Shown here piece by piece: positions 17,826-24,267 of a stretch of 64,000 nucleotides of DNA. The notes under the pieces are model-generated. The model did not search any database. It saw nothing but the letters and a program-made list of their open reading frames with translations, and was not told the origin of the DNA. The translations under genes were made by a program, and so were the position numbers. Origin of the DNA: Rhodospirillales bacterium (GTDB taxonomy: Bacteria; Pseudomonadota; Alphaproteobacteria; Dongiales; Dongiaceae). Position 1 is the first letter of the stretch; every line of letters begins with the position of its first letter. The stretch covers positions 62,001-126,000 of the forward strand of contig VFKA01000005.1 of assembly GCA_009885795.1 (NCBI GenBank), read 5' to 3'.

Positions 17826-18176
17826 TCAGCTTCGCGCCCGCCACTCGAAGACGGCAAGCACGCAGCCCGTTTCGGTCCGCGAATTGTGGCGGCTGCCGGG
17901 CGCGTAGCTGACGACGTCGCCGGCGCGGAAGACGGTGCCGTCATCGTCGATGAGCTCGCCCTCCAGCACCACGAAATCCTCGAACCCGGGATGATCGTGG
18001 ACGATGGTCTCGGCGCCGGGCTCCATGCGCATGAGGTAGCTGCCCTCGCCCGTCTTTCGATCGAAGCTGACGGGAAGCCAGCCCATGTCGGATTGAAGCG
18101 GGCCTTCGAGGTCGTAGGGCAGGAACGCTGTCGAATCGGCTCTCACCACCTTCCGCCCCGCCACTTTCCTCTCCAT
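17826..18176 (-). CDS. Cupin-domain protein (ChrR-like)
   Basis: A 116-residue single cupin barrel. The first metal motif is GAETIVHDHPGFEDFVVLEGEL, covering the G(x)5HxH(x)3-4E(x)6G pattern with His, His and Glu, and the second is VSYAPGSRHNSRTETGC with a histidine. It resembles the metal-binding cupin of anti-sigma factor ChrR and small stand-alone enzymes or sensors. It lies on the same strand upstream of the Lrp gene with a 132-bp gap, and is divergent from the first bufferin precursor. It could belong to either neighbourhood. No specific reaction can be assigned. Confidence 0.8.
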   Translation of the reverse strand: MERKVAGRKVVRADSTAFLPYDLEGPLQSDMGWLPVSFDRKTGEGSYLMRMEPGAETIVHDHPGFEDFVVLEGELIDDDGTVFRAGDVVSYAPGSRHNSRTETGCVLAVFEWRARS

Positions 18177-18302
18177 CCCATGTCCCCCCGTCGGCTGCCC
18201 AGGCTCACCCCATCATCACGCAGGAGTGATTATGCTCGCCTCGAAGATATGTCGAGTATGGCGCTGCGTGAACCAATGTCCCCCAACCAATGAGGCAATC
18301 AC

Positions 18303-18605
18303 ATGAATCGAATGCTTGTAAGCGCTGCGCTCGCCACGGCCGTCACCCTCACTATGGCGATGCCGAGCGGGCCGGCCCGCGCGGATGCCGCCATGGACGC
18401 GATGATGAAGCAAGGCGAGATGGACATGGCGGCCGGCAAGATCGAAAAATGTTACGGTGTCGCCGCGGCCGCCAAGAACGATTGCCAGACCGCGACGGCC
18501 TCCTGTGCCGGCTCCTCGACGAAGGACTTCGACAAGTCCGCGTTCATCATCTTGCCATCGGGTACCTGCGGGAAGATCGCCGGCGGCAGCCCGTCGCCGT
18601 CCTGA
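18303..18605 (+). CDS. Bufferin-type precursor, DUF2282 (copy 1)
   Basis: A 100-residue secreted peptide of the DUF2282 (BufA1) family. In known bufferins, cysteines are converted to thiooxazoles by an MNIO enzyme and the product binds copper in the periplasm. The signal peptide runs to about PARADA. Four cysteines (50, 61, 68, 89) have spacing C-x10-C-x6-C-x20-C, identical to copies 2 and 3, within [22 protein letters not shown] and SGTCGKIAGG. The mature N-terminus carries an extra methionine-rich stretch (AMDAMMKQGEMDMAAG) that copies 2 and 3 lack and that could add metal affinity. GAGG lies seven bases before the ATG. It is more than 2 kb from the modifying enzymes. Confidence 0.86.
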   Translation: MNRMLVSAALATAVTLTMAMPSGPARADAAMDAMMKQGEMDMAAGKIEKCYGVAAAAKNDCQTATASCAGSSTKDFDKSAFIILPSGTCGKIAGGSPSPS

Positions 18606-18623
18606 GCCAGCCTTTGGCCCTGC

Positions 18624-18658
18624 GTTTCGGCGAAGTTCGCCACGAACTTCGCCGAAAC
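18624..18658. terminator. Perfect 15-bp hairpin after bufferin precursor 1
   Basis: GTTTCGGCGAAGTTC (18624-18638) and GAACTTCGCCGAAAC (18644-18658) are exact reverse complements with a 5-base loop, starting 19 bases after the stop. There is no T-run afterwards, so this is a strong mRNA-end or attenuating hairpin rather than a textbook intrinsic terminator. Confidence 0.7.
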
Positions 18659-18880
18659 GGCTCGACCGTTGCCAATTAGAACGAGCGGTTAGAGACCCCT
18701 ATCCTGGTTGCTTCGGCGGTCACCGCGGTCCGTTTCCGTGGCGAGCGCCAATGCTCATGGCTACCAGTGACAACCGCAACGCGCCGCTCGGGTTCGGGCT
18801 CGGCCTGCGACCGAGTCGTGCTGAATAGCATCTGTATCTGCGGCTCAACCGCCGCCATGCTTCGACGAAAGGATAAAACG

Positions 18881-19393
18881 ATGCCCATCAGGCCACGCAC
18901 CAAGGTTCCCGATCTCGATCTCCCGACCGTTGGCGGCGAGCGCTTTGACTTGGCGGCGCAGCGTTCGCGATCCTTCACGATGCTCGTGTTCTATCGCGGG
19001 CTGCACTGCCCCATATGCAAGACATATCTGCGCGACCTCGACCGCAAACTGGACTCCTTCGCCCAACGCGGTGTCGGCGTAGCCGCGATTAGCACCGACA
19101 CCAAAGAACGGGCCGAGCAGTCAAAGAAGGATTGGGGCGTCGAACGTCTGGCCATTGCATATGAACTGAGCATCGAGCACGCACGGCAGTGGGGTCTCTA
19201 TATCTCGGCGTCCATTAAGGAAGGCGAGCCGCCCCTCTTCGCCGAGCCAGGGCTTTTCCTGATCCGCCCGGATGGTGCGCTGTACTGCGCTTCGATACAG
19301 ACGATGCCATTCGCCCGGCCATCATTTGCCGATGTGCTGCAAGCAGTCGTGTTCGTCACCGAAAAGAATTACCCGGCACGCGGCGAAGCATGA
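18881..19393 (+). CDS. AhpC/TSA-family peroxiredoxin-like protein
   Basis: A 170-residue thioredoxin-fold protein of the peroxiredoxin-like group. The active-site loop is FYRGLHCPICKTYLRDL with Cys43 and Cys46, a CxxC in place of the usual TxxC peroxidatic motif. A strand VGVAAISTDTKE follows, and a late GLFLIRPDGALYCASIQT. It is expected to reduce peroxides or act as a thiol-disulfide protein in the cytosol, since no signal peptide is seen. AAAGGA lies before the ATG at 18881; in-frame upstream starts at 18767 and 18857 lack such a site. It sits between bufferin precursors 1 and 2, consistent with oxidative or metal stress, although a co-transcript is not shown. Confidence 0.85.
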   Translation: MPIRPRTKVPDLDLPTVGGERFDLAAQRSRSFTMLVFYRGLHCPICKTYLRDLDRKLDSFAQRGVGVAAISTDTKERAEQSKKDWGVERLAIAYELSIEHARQWGLYISASIKEGEPPLFAEPGLFLIRPDGALYCASIQTMPFARPSFADVLQAVVFVTEKNYPARGEA

Positions 19394-19515
19394 GAAGGTA
19401 TTGCCGAGAAAGGTTGACGCACGTCTGGAGGGTGGATTTGCCCTCGATCGAGTCGCGGTCGAGCGCGGGACGATCTCGTTGCGTCAGCTGTATCTGAAGT
19501 ATTTTCGGCTCGCCC

Positions 19516-20301
19516 ATGAATAGAGTAACCGCGGCGCTAGGCGGTCTTCTGGCACACTATCTGACCCGGCCCATTAGGCATTACGAGCCGTTCGCGATCA
19601 GCCATCCTGAACGTCTCGCGTCCGTGCTGGAGCCGGGTGATGTCTTATTGGTCGAGGGAAATCAACGGATCAGTACGGCCATCAAATATCTCACGCAGTC
19701 AACTTGGTCGCACGCAGCCATTTACGTCGGCGATTTTCAGACCAGTGGTCGCGGCCTCGGTTCCCACGTCTTGATTGAGGCTGACTTGCGAAATGGTGTA
19801 GTCGCGGTGCCGTTGACGAGATATGCAGATTTGAATACGCGTGTTTGCCGGCCTGTGGGGCTTACCGCGAAGGATTGCCGGCGTGTTTGTGAGTATGCAA
19901 TCGGCCGCTTGGGAAGCACCTATGATCTGAATCACGTGGTTGACCTCGCGCGTTATCTGCTACCCGTTCCACCGGTTCCCGTATACTGGCGCCGCCGGAT
20001 GCTAGCGCTGGGCAGTGGCGACCCTACTCGCGCGATCTGTTCGACGCTGATCGCCCAAGCCTTTCAATCAGTACGATATCCTATTCTTCCGCACATCGAA
20101 ATGCAGGAGGCCGCGCGCGACAATCGTCTCGGATATATGGTGCGAGAGACTCTGCACATTCGTCACTATGGTCTGTTCACACCCCGCGACTTCGACATTT
20201 CACCCTACTTCCGCATAATCAAACCCGAGGTCGAGGCGGGATTTGATTACCTGAGCGTGCGATGGGCCGAAGAGAGCGTGCCAGGTGGCGCTTTGTCATG
20301 A
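19516..20301 (+). CDS. YiiX/NlpC-P60-like permuted papain-fold hydrolase
   Basis: The 261-residue protein matches the permuted NlpC/P60 (lipo-like) cysteine hydrolases. The catalytic histidine comes first, in STWSHAAIYVGD (His66), and the cysteine later, in RAICSTLIAQAF (Cys175). The segment before His66, LEPGDVLLVEGNQRISTAIKYLTQ, is the typical opening of this family. No signal peptide is evident, but a short hydrophobic start is present. Members act on amide or ester bonds of lipids or peptides, and most are uncharacterised. Codon usage is somewhat more relaxed in GC than the neighbours. An open stretch just upstream (to 19523, ending in an overlapping TAG) is not convincing as a gene. Confidence 0.8.
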   Translation: MNRVTAALGGLLAHYLTRPIRHYEPFAISHPERLASVLEPGDVLLVEGNQRISTAIKYLTQSTWSHAAIYVGDFQTSGRGLGSHVLIEADLRNGVVAVPLTRYADLNTRVCRPVGLTAKDCRRVCEYAIGRLGSTYDLNHVVDLARYLLPVPPVPVYWRRRMLALGSGDPTRAICSTLIAQAFQSVRYPILPHIEMQEAARDNRLGYMVRETLHIRHYGLFTPRDFDISPYFRIIKPEVEAGFDYLSVRWAEESVPGGALS

Positions 20302-20333
20302 GTCTGGGGGATCCTAGTGTTGCGACTCTATGA

Positions 20334-20537
20334 GTGGGCGGACGGACCCTGTGCGACCTTGCGGCGGGCCATCTCGACCGAGTGGAGACGTGCGACCACG
20401 ACGATCTATGGCGCCGGCTGGGGTTGGAAGCGGGCGTCTCCGGCGCGGTGGTGTTCGTCGAAGCGCCACTCCTAGCTGCCATACGGCGCGCCATCATGGA
20501 TGGCCCGCCGCGCGGGACGGGACCGGTAATCCGGTAA
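20334..20537 (+). CDS. Small hypothetical protein or gene remnant
   Basis: A 67-codon frame from a GTG at 20334 to TAA at 20537. Its third codon positions are strongly GC, as in real genes here, and the translation looks protein-like (CDLAAGHLDRVETCDHDD, SGAVVFVEAPLLAAIRRAI). I do not recognise a family. There is no good ribosome site and no conserved partner, so it may be the tail of a decayed gene. Low confidence. Confidence 0.25.
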   Translation: MGGRTLCDLAAGHLDRVETCDHDDLWRRLGLEAGVSGAVVFVEAPLLAAIRRAIMDGPPRGTGPVIR

Positions 20538-20629
20538 AATCTTCGTGAGGTCAGTTAGTTGTCGCCAGCGAGCGACCATATGCCGTGTTAGCCTCGGCGG
20601 GTTCGCCTAGGCATAGCGCTGAGCTATCG

Positions 20630-20689
20630 CATCGATAGACAATCGGCAGTTCACGGCCGGGACCGAATCTCGCAGATTGTCTGTCGATG
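20630..20689. promoter_or_regulatory. Long inverted repeat upstream of bufferin genes (possible operator)
   Basis: CATCGATAGACAATC at 20630-20644 and GATTGTCTGTCGATG at 20675-20689 are reverse complements with one mismatch over 15 bp, separated by 30 bases. It lies 57 bp before the start of precursor 2. The arms are AT-richer than the surroundings. This could be a repressor or activator site, or a 5'-leader hairpin, controlling the bufA2-bufA3-bufB-bufC-doxX unit. Confidence 0.5.
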
Positions 20690-20746
20690 AAGAGGTCGAG
20701 GTTCGCTAACGCGCCGTTGGGGCGCCCAACGTCAACAAAGGAGACC

Positions 20747-21019
20747 ATGATGAAGACCACCGCGCTTGTTGCTTCCGCTCTCGCCGCCGCCATCGCCACC
20801 GCCGCCATCGCCAGCGCCCAGGCCGGCCCTGCCGCGGTGCCGGGGTACGAAAACGAGAAGTGTTTCGGCATCGCCTTTGCCGGCAAGAACGATTGCCAGA
20901 CCGCCAATAGCTCGTGCGCCGGCACATCGACGAAAGACCAGCAGGCGGACGCCTGGATCTACATTCCAAAGGGCACCTGCGAAAAAATCGTCGGCGGCAG
21001 TATGATGCCGAAGGCGTAA
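20747..21019 (+). CDS. Bufferin-type precursor, DUF2282 (copy 2)
   Basis: A 90-residue DUF2282 precursor. The signal peptide ([21 protein letters not shown]) is nearly the same as in copy 3. The mature part has four cysteines (39, 50, 57, 78) in [22 protein letters not shown] and [10 protein letters not shown], spaced C-x10-C-x6-C-x20-C. By family it is a substrate of the MNIO enzyme BufB, giving a copper-binding periplasmic peptide. AAAGGAG is close before two tandem ATG codons (20747 and 20750); 20750 has the better spacing, so the protein may start one residue later. Copy 3 follows after 104 bp containing an imperfect hairpin. Confidence 0.9.
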   Translation: MMKTTALVASALAAAIATAAIASAQAGPAAVPGYENEKCFGIAFAGKNDCQTANSSCAGTSTKDQQADAWIYIPKGTCEKIVGGSMMPKA

Positions 21020-21123
21020 TTCGAGCGTACGGCTTTGCTCACGGCCATTCTCCGCCCGAATCCGGCGACTTCGGAATCGGGTGGAGATGGCGAGCCACGG
21101 TAGAACCACCCACGACAGGAAGA

Positions 21124-21381
21124 ATGACTGTGAAGACCCCGATTTTCGTTGCTTCCGCTCTCGCCGCCGCTATCGCCACCGCCGGCATCGTCGGCGTTGC
21201 CCAGGCAGCCGAGAACGAGAAATGCTATGGTGTCGTCAAGGCCGGCAAGAACGACTGCCAGACCGCGTCGACTTCTTGCGCCGGCACGGCGACCTCCGAC
21301 GCCAAGCCCGACGCCTGGTTCTATGTTCCGGTCGGAACCTGCGAGAAGATCGTGGGCGCCAGCTTGACGCCCAAGGCCTAA
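21124..21381 (+). CDS. Bufferin-type precursor, DUF2282 (copy 3, next to bufB)
   Basis: An 85-residue precursor with a signal peptide ending near AQAAE and cysteines 34, 45, 52 and 73, in [26 protein letters not shown] and [10 protein letters not shown]. Its spacing is identical to the other two copies, and the mature protein is very close to copy 2, so the two probably arose by tandem duplication. It starts 27 bp before bufB, the standard bufA-bufB arrangement. Expected fate: export, cysteine modification, copper binding. GGAAGA precedes the ATG. An imperfect hairpin between copies 2 and 3 (21045-21064 with 21072-21090) could set their relative mRNA levels. Confidence 0.92.
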   Translation: MTVKTPIFVASALAAAIATAGIVGVAQAAENEKCYGVVKAGKNDCQTASTSCAGTATSDAKPDAWFYVPVGTCEKIVGASLTPKA

Positions 21382-21408
21382 CGGCGTCTCGTCGCGGGAG
21401 CGGCCGAC

Positions 21409-22296
21409 ATGTCCCTCTCGACCGCTACCGCGGCGGCCACCCCGGACTCGGTCCCGGCGCAAGCCGGGATCGGACTCCGCCACGTCCATCATCGCGACGT
21501 CCTCGACGGCAAACCCAAGGTCGGGTTTCTCGAGGTGCATGCCGAGAACTATTTCGGCGGCGGCGCCCCGGTTCATATCCTCGCCCGGCTTGCCGAGGAT
21601 TATCCGATCAGCCTGCATGCCGTCGGCGTATCGCTGGGCACGGACGGGCCGTTGGACCGGAGCCATCTCGCGTGCATCAAGGCGCTGGCCAAACGCGTCG
21701 AGGCGTCCCTGGTCTCCGACCACCTCTCCTGGTGCATGGTCGATGGCGTCTATCTCAACGACCTGCTGCCGTTGCCCTACACCGAGGAATCGCTTTCCGT
21801 CGTCACCGCCCACGTCGACGAGATGCAGATGGCGCTGGGGCGCGAGGTGCTGATCGAGAACCCGTCCTCCTATCTGCAATTCACCCACTCCACCATGCCC
21901 GAGTGGGAATTCCTGAACGAAGTGGCGCGCGCGACCGGCTGCGGCTTGCTGCTCGATGTCAACAACATCTATGTCAGCGCCATGAATCACGGGCTGGACG
22001 CCGGCCTCTATCTCGATGCCGTGAATGCCGGCGCCGTTCGCGAAATCCACCTCGCGGGCCATCACGTGAAGGAGGTCGCCGGCACGACTCTACGCATCGA
22101 CGACCATGGATCGGCGGTCGCCCCGGCGGTCTGGGCGCTGTTCGAGCGCGCCGCGCGGCGCCTTGGACCGATCCCGACTCTCGTCGAATGGGACAGCAAC
22201 ATTCCGAGCCTGCCGGACCTCGTGGACGAAGCCGGGAAGGCGGACCGAATCCTCGCCGCCGTCGTCAAGGAGCACGACCGTGTCGTCGTTGCTTGA
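21409..22296 (+). CDS. bufB: MNIO (DUF692) bufferin-maturation oxidase BufB
   Basis: The 295-residue TIM-barrel multinuclear non-haem iron oxidase is expected to oxidise cysteines of the DUF2282 precursors to thiooxazole-type groups. Landmarks of DUF692 are AGIGLRHVHHRDVL, VGFLEVHAENYFGGGAP, SLHAVGVSLGTD, LVSDHLSWC, EVLIENPSSYL, LLLDVNNIYVSA, EIHLAGH and a late PTLVEWDSNIP. These supply the expected His/Glu/Asp iron ligands. GGGAG precedes the start. It is followed with a 17-bp overlap by bufC. The cytosolic location matches modification before export. Family identity is secure; the exact chemistry is inferred from characterised relatives. Confidence 0.95.
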   Translation: MSLSTATAAATPDSVPAQAGIGLRHVHHRDVLDGKPKVGFLEVHAENYFGGGAPVHILARLAEDYPISLHAVGVSLGTDGPLDRSHLACIKALAKRVEASLVSDHLSWCMVDGVYLNDLLPLPYTEESLSVVTAHVDEMQMALGREVLIENPSSYLQFTHSTMPEWEFLNEVARATGCGLLLDVNNIYVSAMNHGLDAGLYLDAVNAGAVREIHLAGHHVKEVAGTTLRIDDHGSAVAPAVWALFERAARRLGPIPTLVEWDSNIPSLPDLVDEAGKADRILAAVVKEHDRVVVA

Positions 22297-23074
22297 CCTG
22301 CAGCGCGCCATGAGCGCCGGCATCCTCGACGGCGCTCCGCCGGCGTCGCTCCTGTCGCTCGTGCGCGCCGATGCGATTCCGGCGGATGGCCGGGTGCGTG
22401 TCTATCGCAACAACACCTTCATCAGCCTGACCGAGGCGCTGAAGGCCACCTTCCCCGTCGTACTGCGCCTGGTCGGGGATGGCTTCTTCCAGTTCGCCGC
22501 CGATGCTTTCATCCGCCACAACCCGCCGACCTCGCCGCGCGTCGCCCTTTACGGCGCCGCGTTCGCGGATTTCCTTTCGGCCTTCGACCCGGCGAGGCAC
22601 CTGCCCTACCTGCCCGACGTGGCGCGGTTGGAATGGGCCATCAACGAATCCTATCACGCGGTGGACGCAAGCATGTTGGACCCCCGCGCGATCGCCGCGG
22701 TTCCGATCGCGCGTTACGCCGACCTGATGTTCATCCCGCACCCCTCGTGCCGGCTGATCGCCTCGCCCTATCCGATCGAGGCCATCTGGCGGGCCAATCG
22801 GCCGGACCGCGACGGCGCCGCATCGCTCGATGCGCCGAGCAGTCACCTGCTCGTTCATCGCTACGATCTGGACGTGCGATTGGCCGAGATCGGCCGCGCC
22901 GGCCACGCGTTTCTTGCCGCCATCGTCGCCGGAAGCTTTCTCGGCCGGGCCTACGAGGATGCCGCCCGCATCGATCCCGATTTCGAACTCGCTTCGGCCC
23001 TGAGCGGCCACTTGGCGCGCGGAATCTTCACGACCTTCGTCAACCCACTTCAATCCCATGGAGACGGATCATGA
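22280..23074 (+). CDS. bufC: DUF2063-type bufferin partner BufC (HvfC-like)
   Basis: A 264-residue protein of the DUF2063 family that pairs with MNIO enzymes and presents the precursor to BufB. It opens SLLDLQRAMSAGILDG and shows the typical RVYRNNTFISLTEALKATFPVV, FFQFAADAFIRHNPPTSPRV, YGAAFADFL, LPYLPDVARLEWA and SYHAVDA. The start is a GTG at 22280 with AAGGAG eight bases upstream, inside the end of bufB; the open frame continues further upstream only out of phase with bufB, and no homologous residues lie there. It overlaps doxX as ATGA. Gene order bufA-bufB-bufC-doxX is the conserved bufferin operon. Confidence 0.92.
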   Translation: MSSLLDLQRAMSAGILDGAPPASLLSLVRADAIPADGRVRVYRNNTFISLTEALKATFPVVLRLVGDGFFQFAADAFIRHNPPTSPRVALYGAAFADFLSAFDPARHLPYLPDVARLEWAINESYHAVDASMLDPRAIAAVPIARYADLMFIPHPSCRLIASPYPIEAIWRANRPDRDGAASLDAPSSHLLVHRYDLDVRLAEIGRAGHAFLAAIVAGSFLGRAYEDAARIDPDFELASALSGHLARGIFTTFVNPLQSHGDGS

Positions 23075-23535
23075 GTCCCACCTTTTCGCGCGACGCCGGT
23101 GCATCGGGGGTCGGGGGTCTTGCAATGCGGATCGTTCGCGCGGCCGAGCGCGTCCCCGTCGCCTTGCCGGCCTTGGTCTTGCGCCTTGGCGTGGTTTTGG
23201 TCTTCTGGCGCGCCGGGCAATCGAAGCTCGCGAGCTGGGATACCACCCTCTTGTTGTTCGCCGAGGAATACAAAGTCCCGGTCATCCCCCCGGAGATCGC
23301 CGCCTATCTTGCCACCGCGCTCGAACATGCCGGACCGGTCATGCTGGTGCTGGGGTTGGGCGCGAGACTCGGGGCCGCGGCGATGCTGGGCATGACGCTC
23401 GTCATTCAGATTTTCGTCTATCCGACCAGCTATCCCGATCATCTGTTGTGGGCGGGGCCGCTTCTGTACCTGGTGCTGCGCGGGCCGGGCGCCATTTCGA
23501 TCGACCACGCCATCCGCCGGCGCTTCGAAGCTTGA
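23071..23535 (+). CDS. DoxX-family membrane protein of the bufferin operon
   Basis: A 154-residue membrane protein with about four hydrophobic segments (VALPALVLRLGVVLVFW, MLVLGLGARLGAAAMLGM and others). It has the DoxX family hallmarks RAGQSKLASWD, a mid-protein YLATALEHAGPVMLVLGL and IQIFVYP. DoxX proteins often accompany bufferin genes and may link to quinones, respiration or export; the role is unproven. ATGA overlap with bufC and GGAG before the ATG indicate translational coupling. It is the last gene of the cluster before an unrelated tiny cytochrome-oxidase-type gene. Confidence 0.9.
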   Translation: MSPTFSRDAGASGVGGLAMRIVRAAERVPVALPALVLRLGVVLVFWRAGQSKLASWDTTLLLFAEEYKVPVIPPEIAAYLATALEHAGPVMLVLGLGARLGAAAMLGMTLVIQIFVYPTSYPDHLLWAGPLLYLVLRGPGAISIDHAIRRRFEA

Positions 23536-23618
23536 ATCGACGCATCGGCCGGTTGCGCGCGGCGTGGCGGTTGGGCTATGAGAAAGCCCTGACCGAGCAG
23601 CCATGAAAGGCATGCCAG

Positions 23619-23744
23619 ATGGCGTCCGATGACCCGATGCTCGACGATCGCGTCAAGATGTGGTCGGTGTTCGTCAAAGGGACGGTGGCGGTGACCGCCG
23701 CGGCGATCCTGATCGTGGCGGCGATGGCGATTTTCCTGCTTTAA
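23619..23744 (+). CDS. aa3-type cytochrome c oxidase subunit IV-like peptide
   Basis: A 41-residue open frame from ATG 23619 to TAA 23744, missed by length filters. The translation has an acidic soluble start (DDPMLDDRVKMWSVFVKG) and one C-terminal helix (AAAILIVAAMAIFLL). This is the pattern of the small bacterial aa3-oxidase subunit IV (COX4_pro_2), including the tryptophan before the helix and the MAIFLL end. AAAGG lies upstream. Its stop is 4 bp from the stop of the convergent ndk gene. The other oxidase subunits are not in the window, but these peptides are frequently encoded alone. Confidence 0.7.
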   Translation: MASDDPMLDDRVKMWSVFVKGTVAVTAAAILIVAAMAIFLL

Positions 23745-23748
23745 CCCC

Positions 23749-24171
23749 TCAACCGACGATTTCGAGCGCGCTGAAGAAGAAGGCGATTTCCTGGGCCGCC
23801 GTTTCCGGGCTGTCGGAGCCGTGAGCGGAGTTCGCCTCGATCGATTCGGCGAAGTCGGCCCGGATGGTGCCTTTCTCGGCCTTCGCCGGGTCGGTCGCGC
23901 CCATGATGGCGCGATTGCGGGCGATGGCATCCTCGCCTTCCAGAACCTGAACCACCACCGGGCCGCTGCTCATGAAGGCGCAGAGCGGCGCGAAGAACGG
24001 CCGGCCGGCATGCACCCGGTAGAATTGCTCGGCCGCGGCGCGGGTCAGGGAAAGCCGCTTCTGCGCGACGAGTCGAAGGCCCGCCGCCTCGAACCGGGCG
24101 TTGATCCGGCCCGTCAGGTTGCGCCGCGTGGCGTCCGGCTTGATGATCGACAACGTGCGTTCGACGGGCAT
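23749..24171 (-). CDS. ndk: Nucleoside diphosphate kinase
   Basis: NDK transfers the gamma phosphate of ATP to NDPs through a phosphohistidine. The 140-residue protein opens [19 protein letters not shown]. It carries [44 protein letters not shown] and the catalytic motif [13 protein letters not shown], whose histidine is the active-site residue (NxxHGSDS). Length and motifs fit the family completely. The ATG at 24171 has AAGGAG upstream; the open frame extending further upstream is not family-like. It is divergent from the ABC-F gene. Confidence 0.97.
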   Translation of the reverse strand: MPVERTLSIIKPDATRRNLTGRINARFEAAGLRLVAQKRLSLTRAAAEQFYRVHAGRPFFAPLCAFMSSGPVVVQVLEGEDAIARNRAIMGATDPAKAEKGTIRADFAESIEANSAHGSDSPETAAQEIAFFFSALEIVG

Positions 24172-24267
24172 TCTCGTCTCCTTCGGGTCAAGTGAGTGGC
24201 CGGCCTTATAGACGGCTCGCCGAAATGGTTCAACCGCGGCCTCGTCCCGTGCTATCACGCCGGCCCC

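Larger units (their letters stand above)
20302..20746. other. 445-bp region before bufferin precursor 2
   Basis: No secure gene lies here. It holds a weak 67-codon open frame (20334-20537, listed separately), a long inverted repeat (20630-20689), and the AAAGGAG ribosome site of precursor 2 at 20737-20743. The inverted repeat makes this the likely control region for the downstream bufferin genes. Confidence 0.6.

Noticed and set aside
19394-19523. Possible small protein just before the papain-like hydrolase
   Set aside because: The frame begins inside the peroxiredoxin in another phase, lacks a start with a ribosome site and matches nothing I recognise, although its tail looks protein-like.
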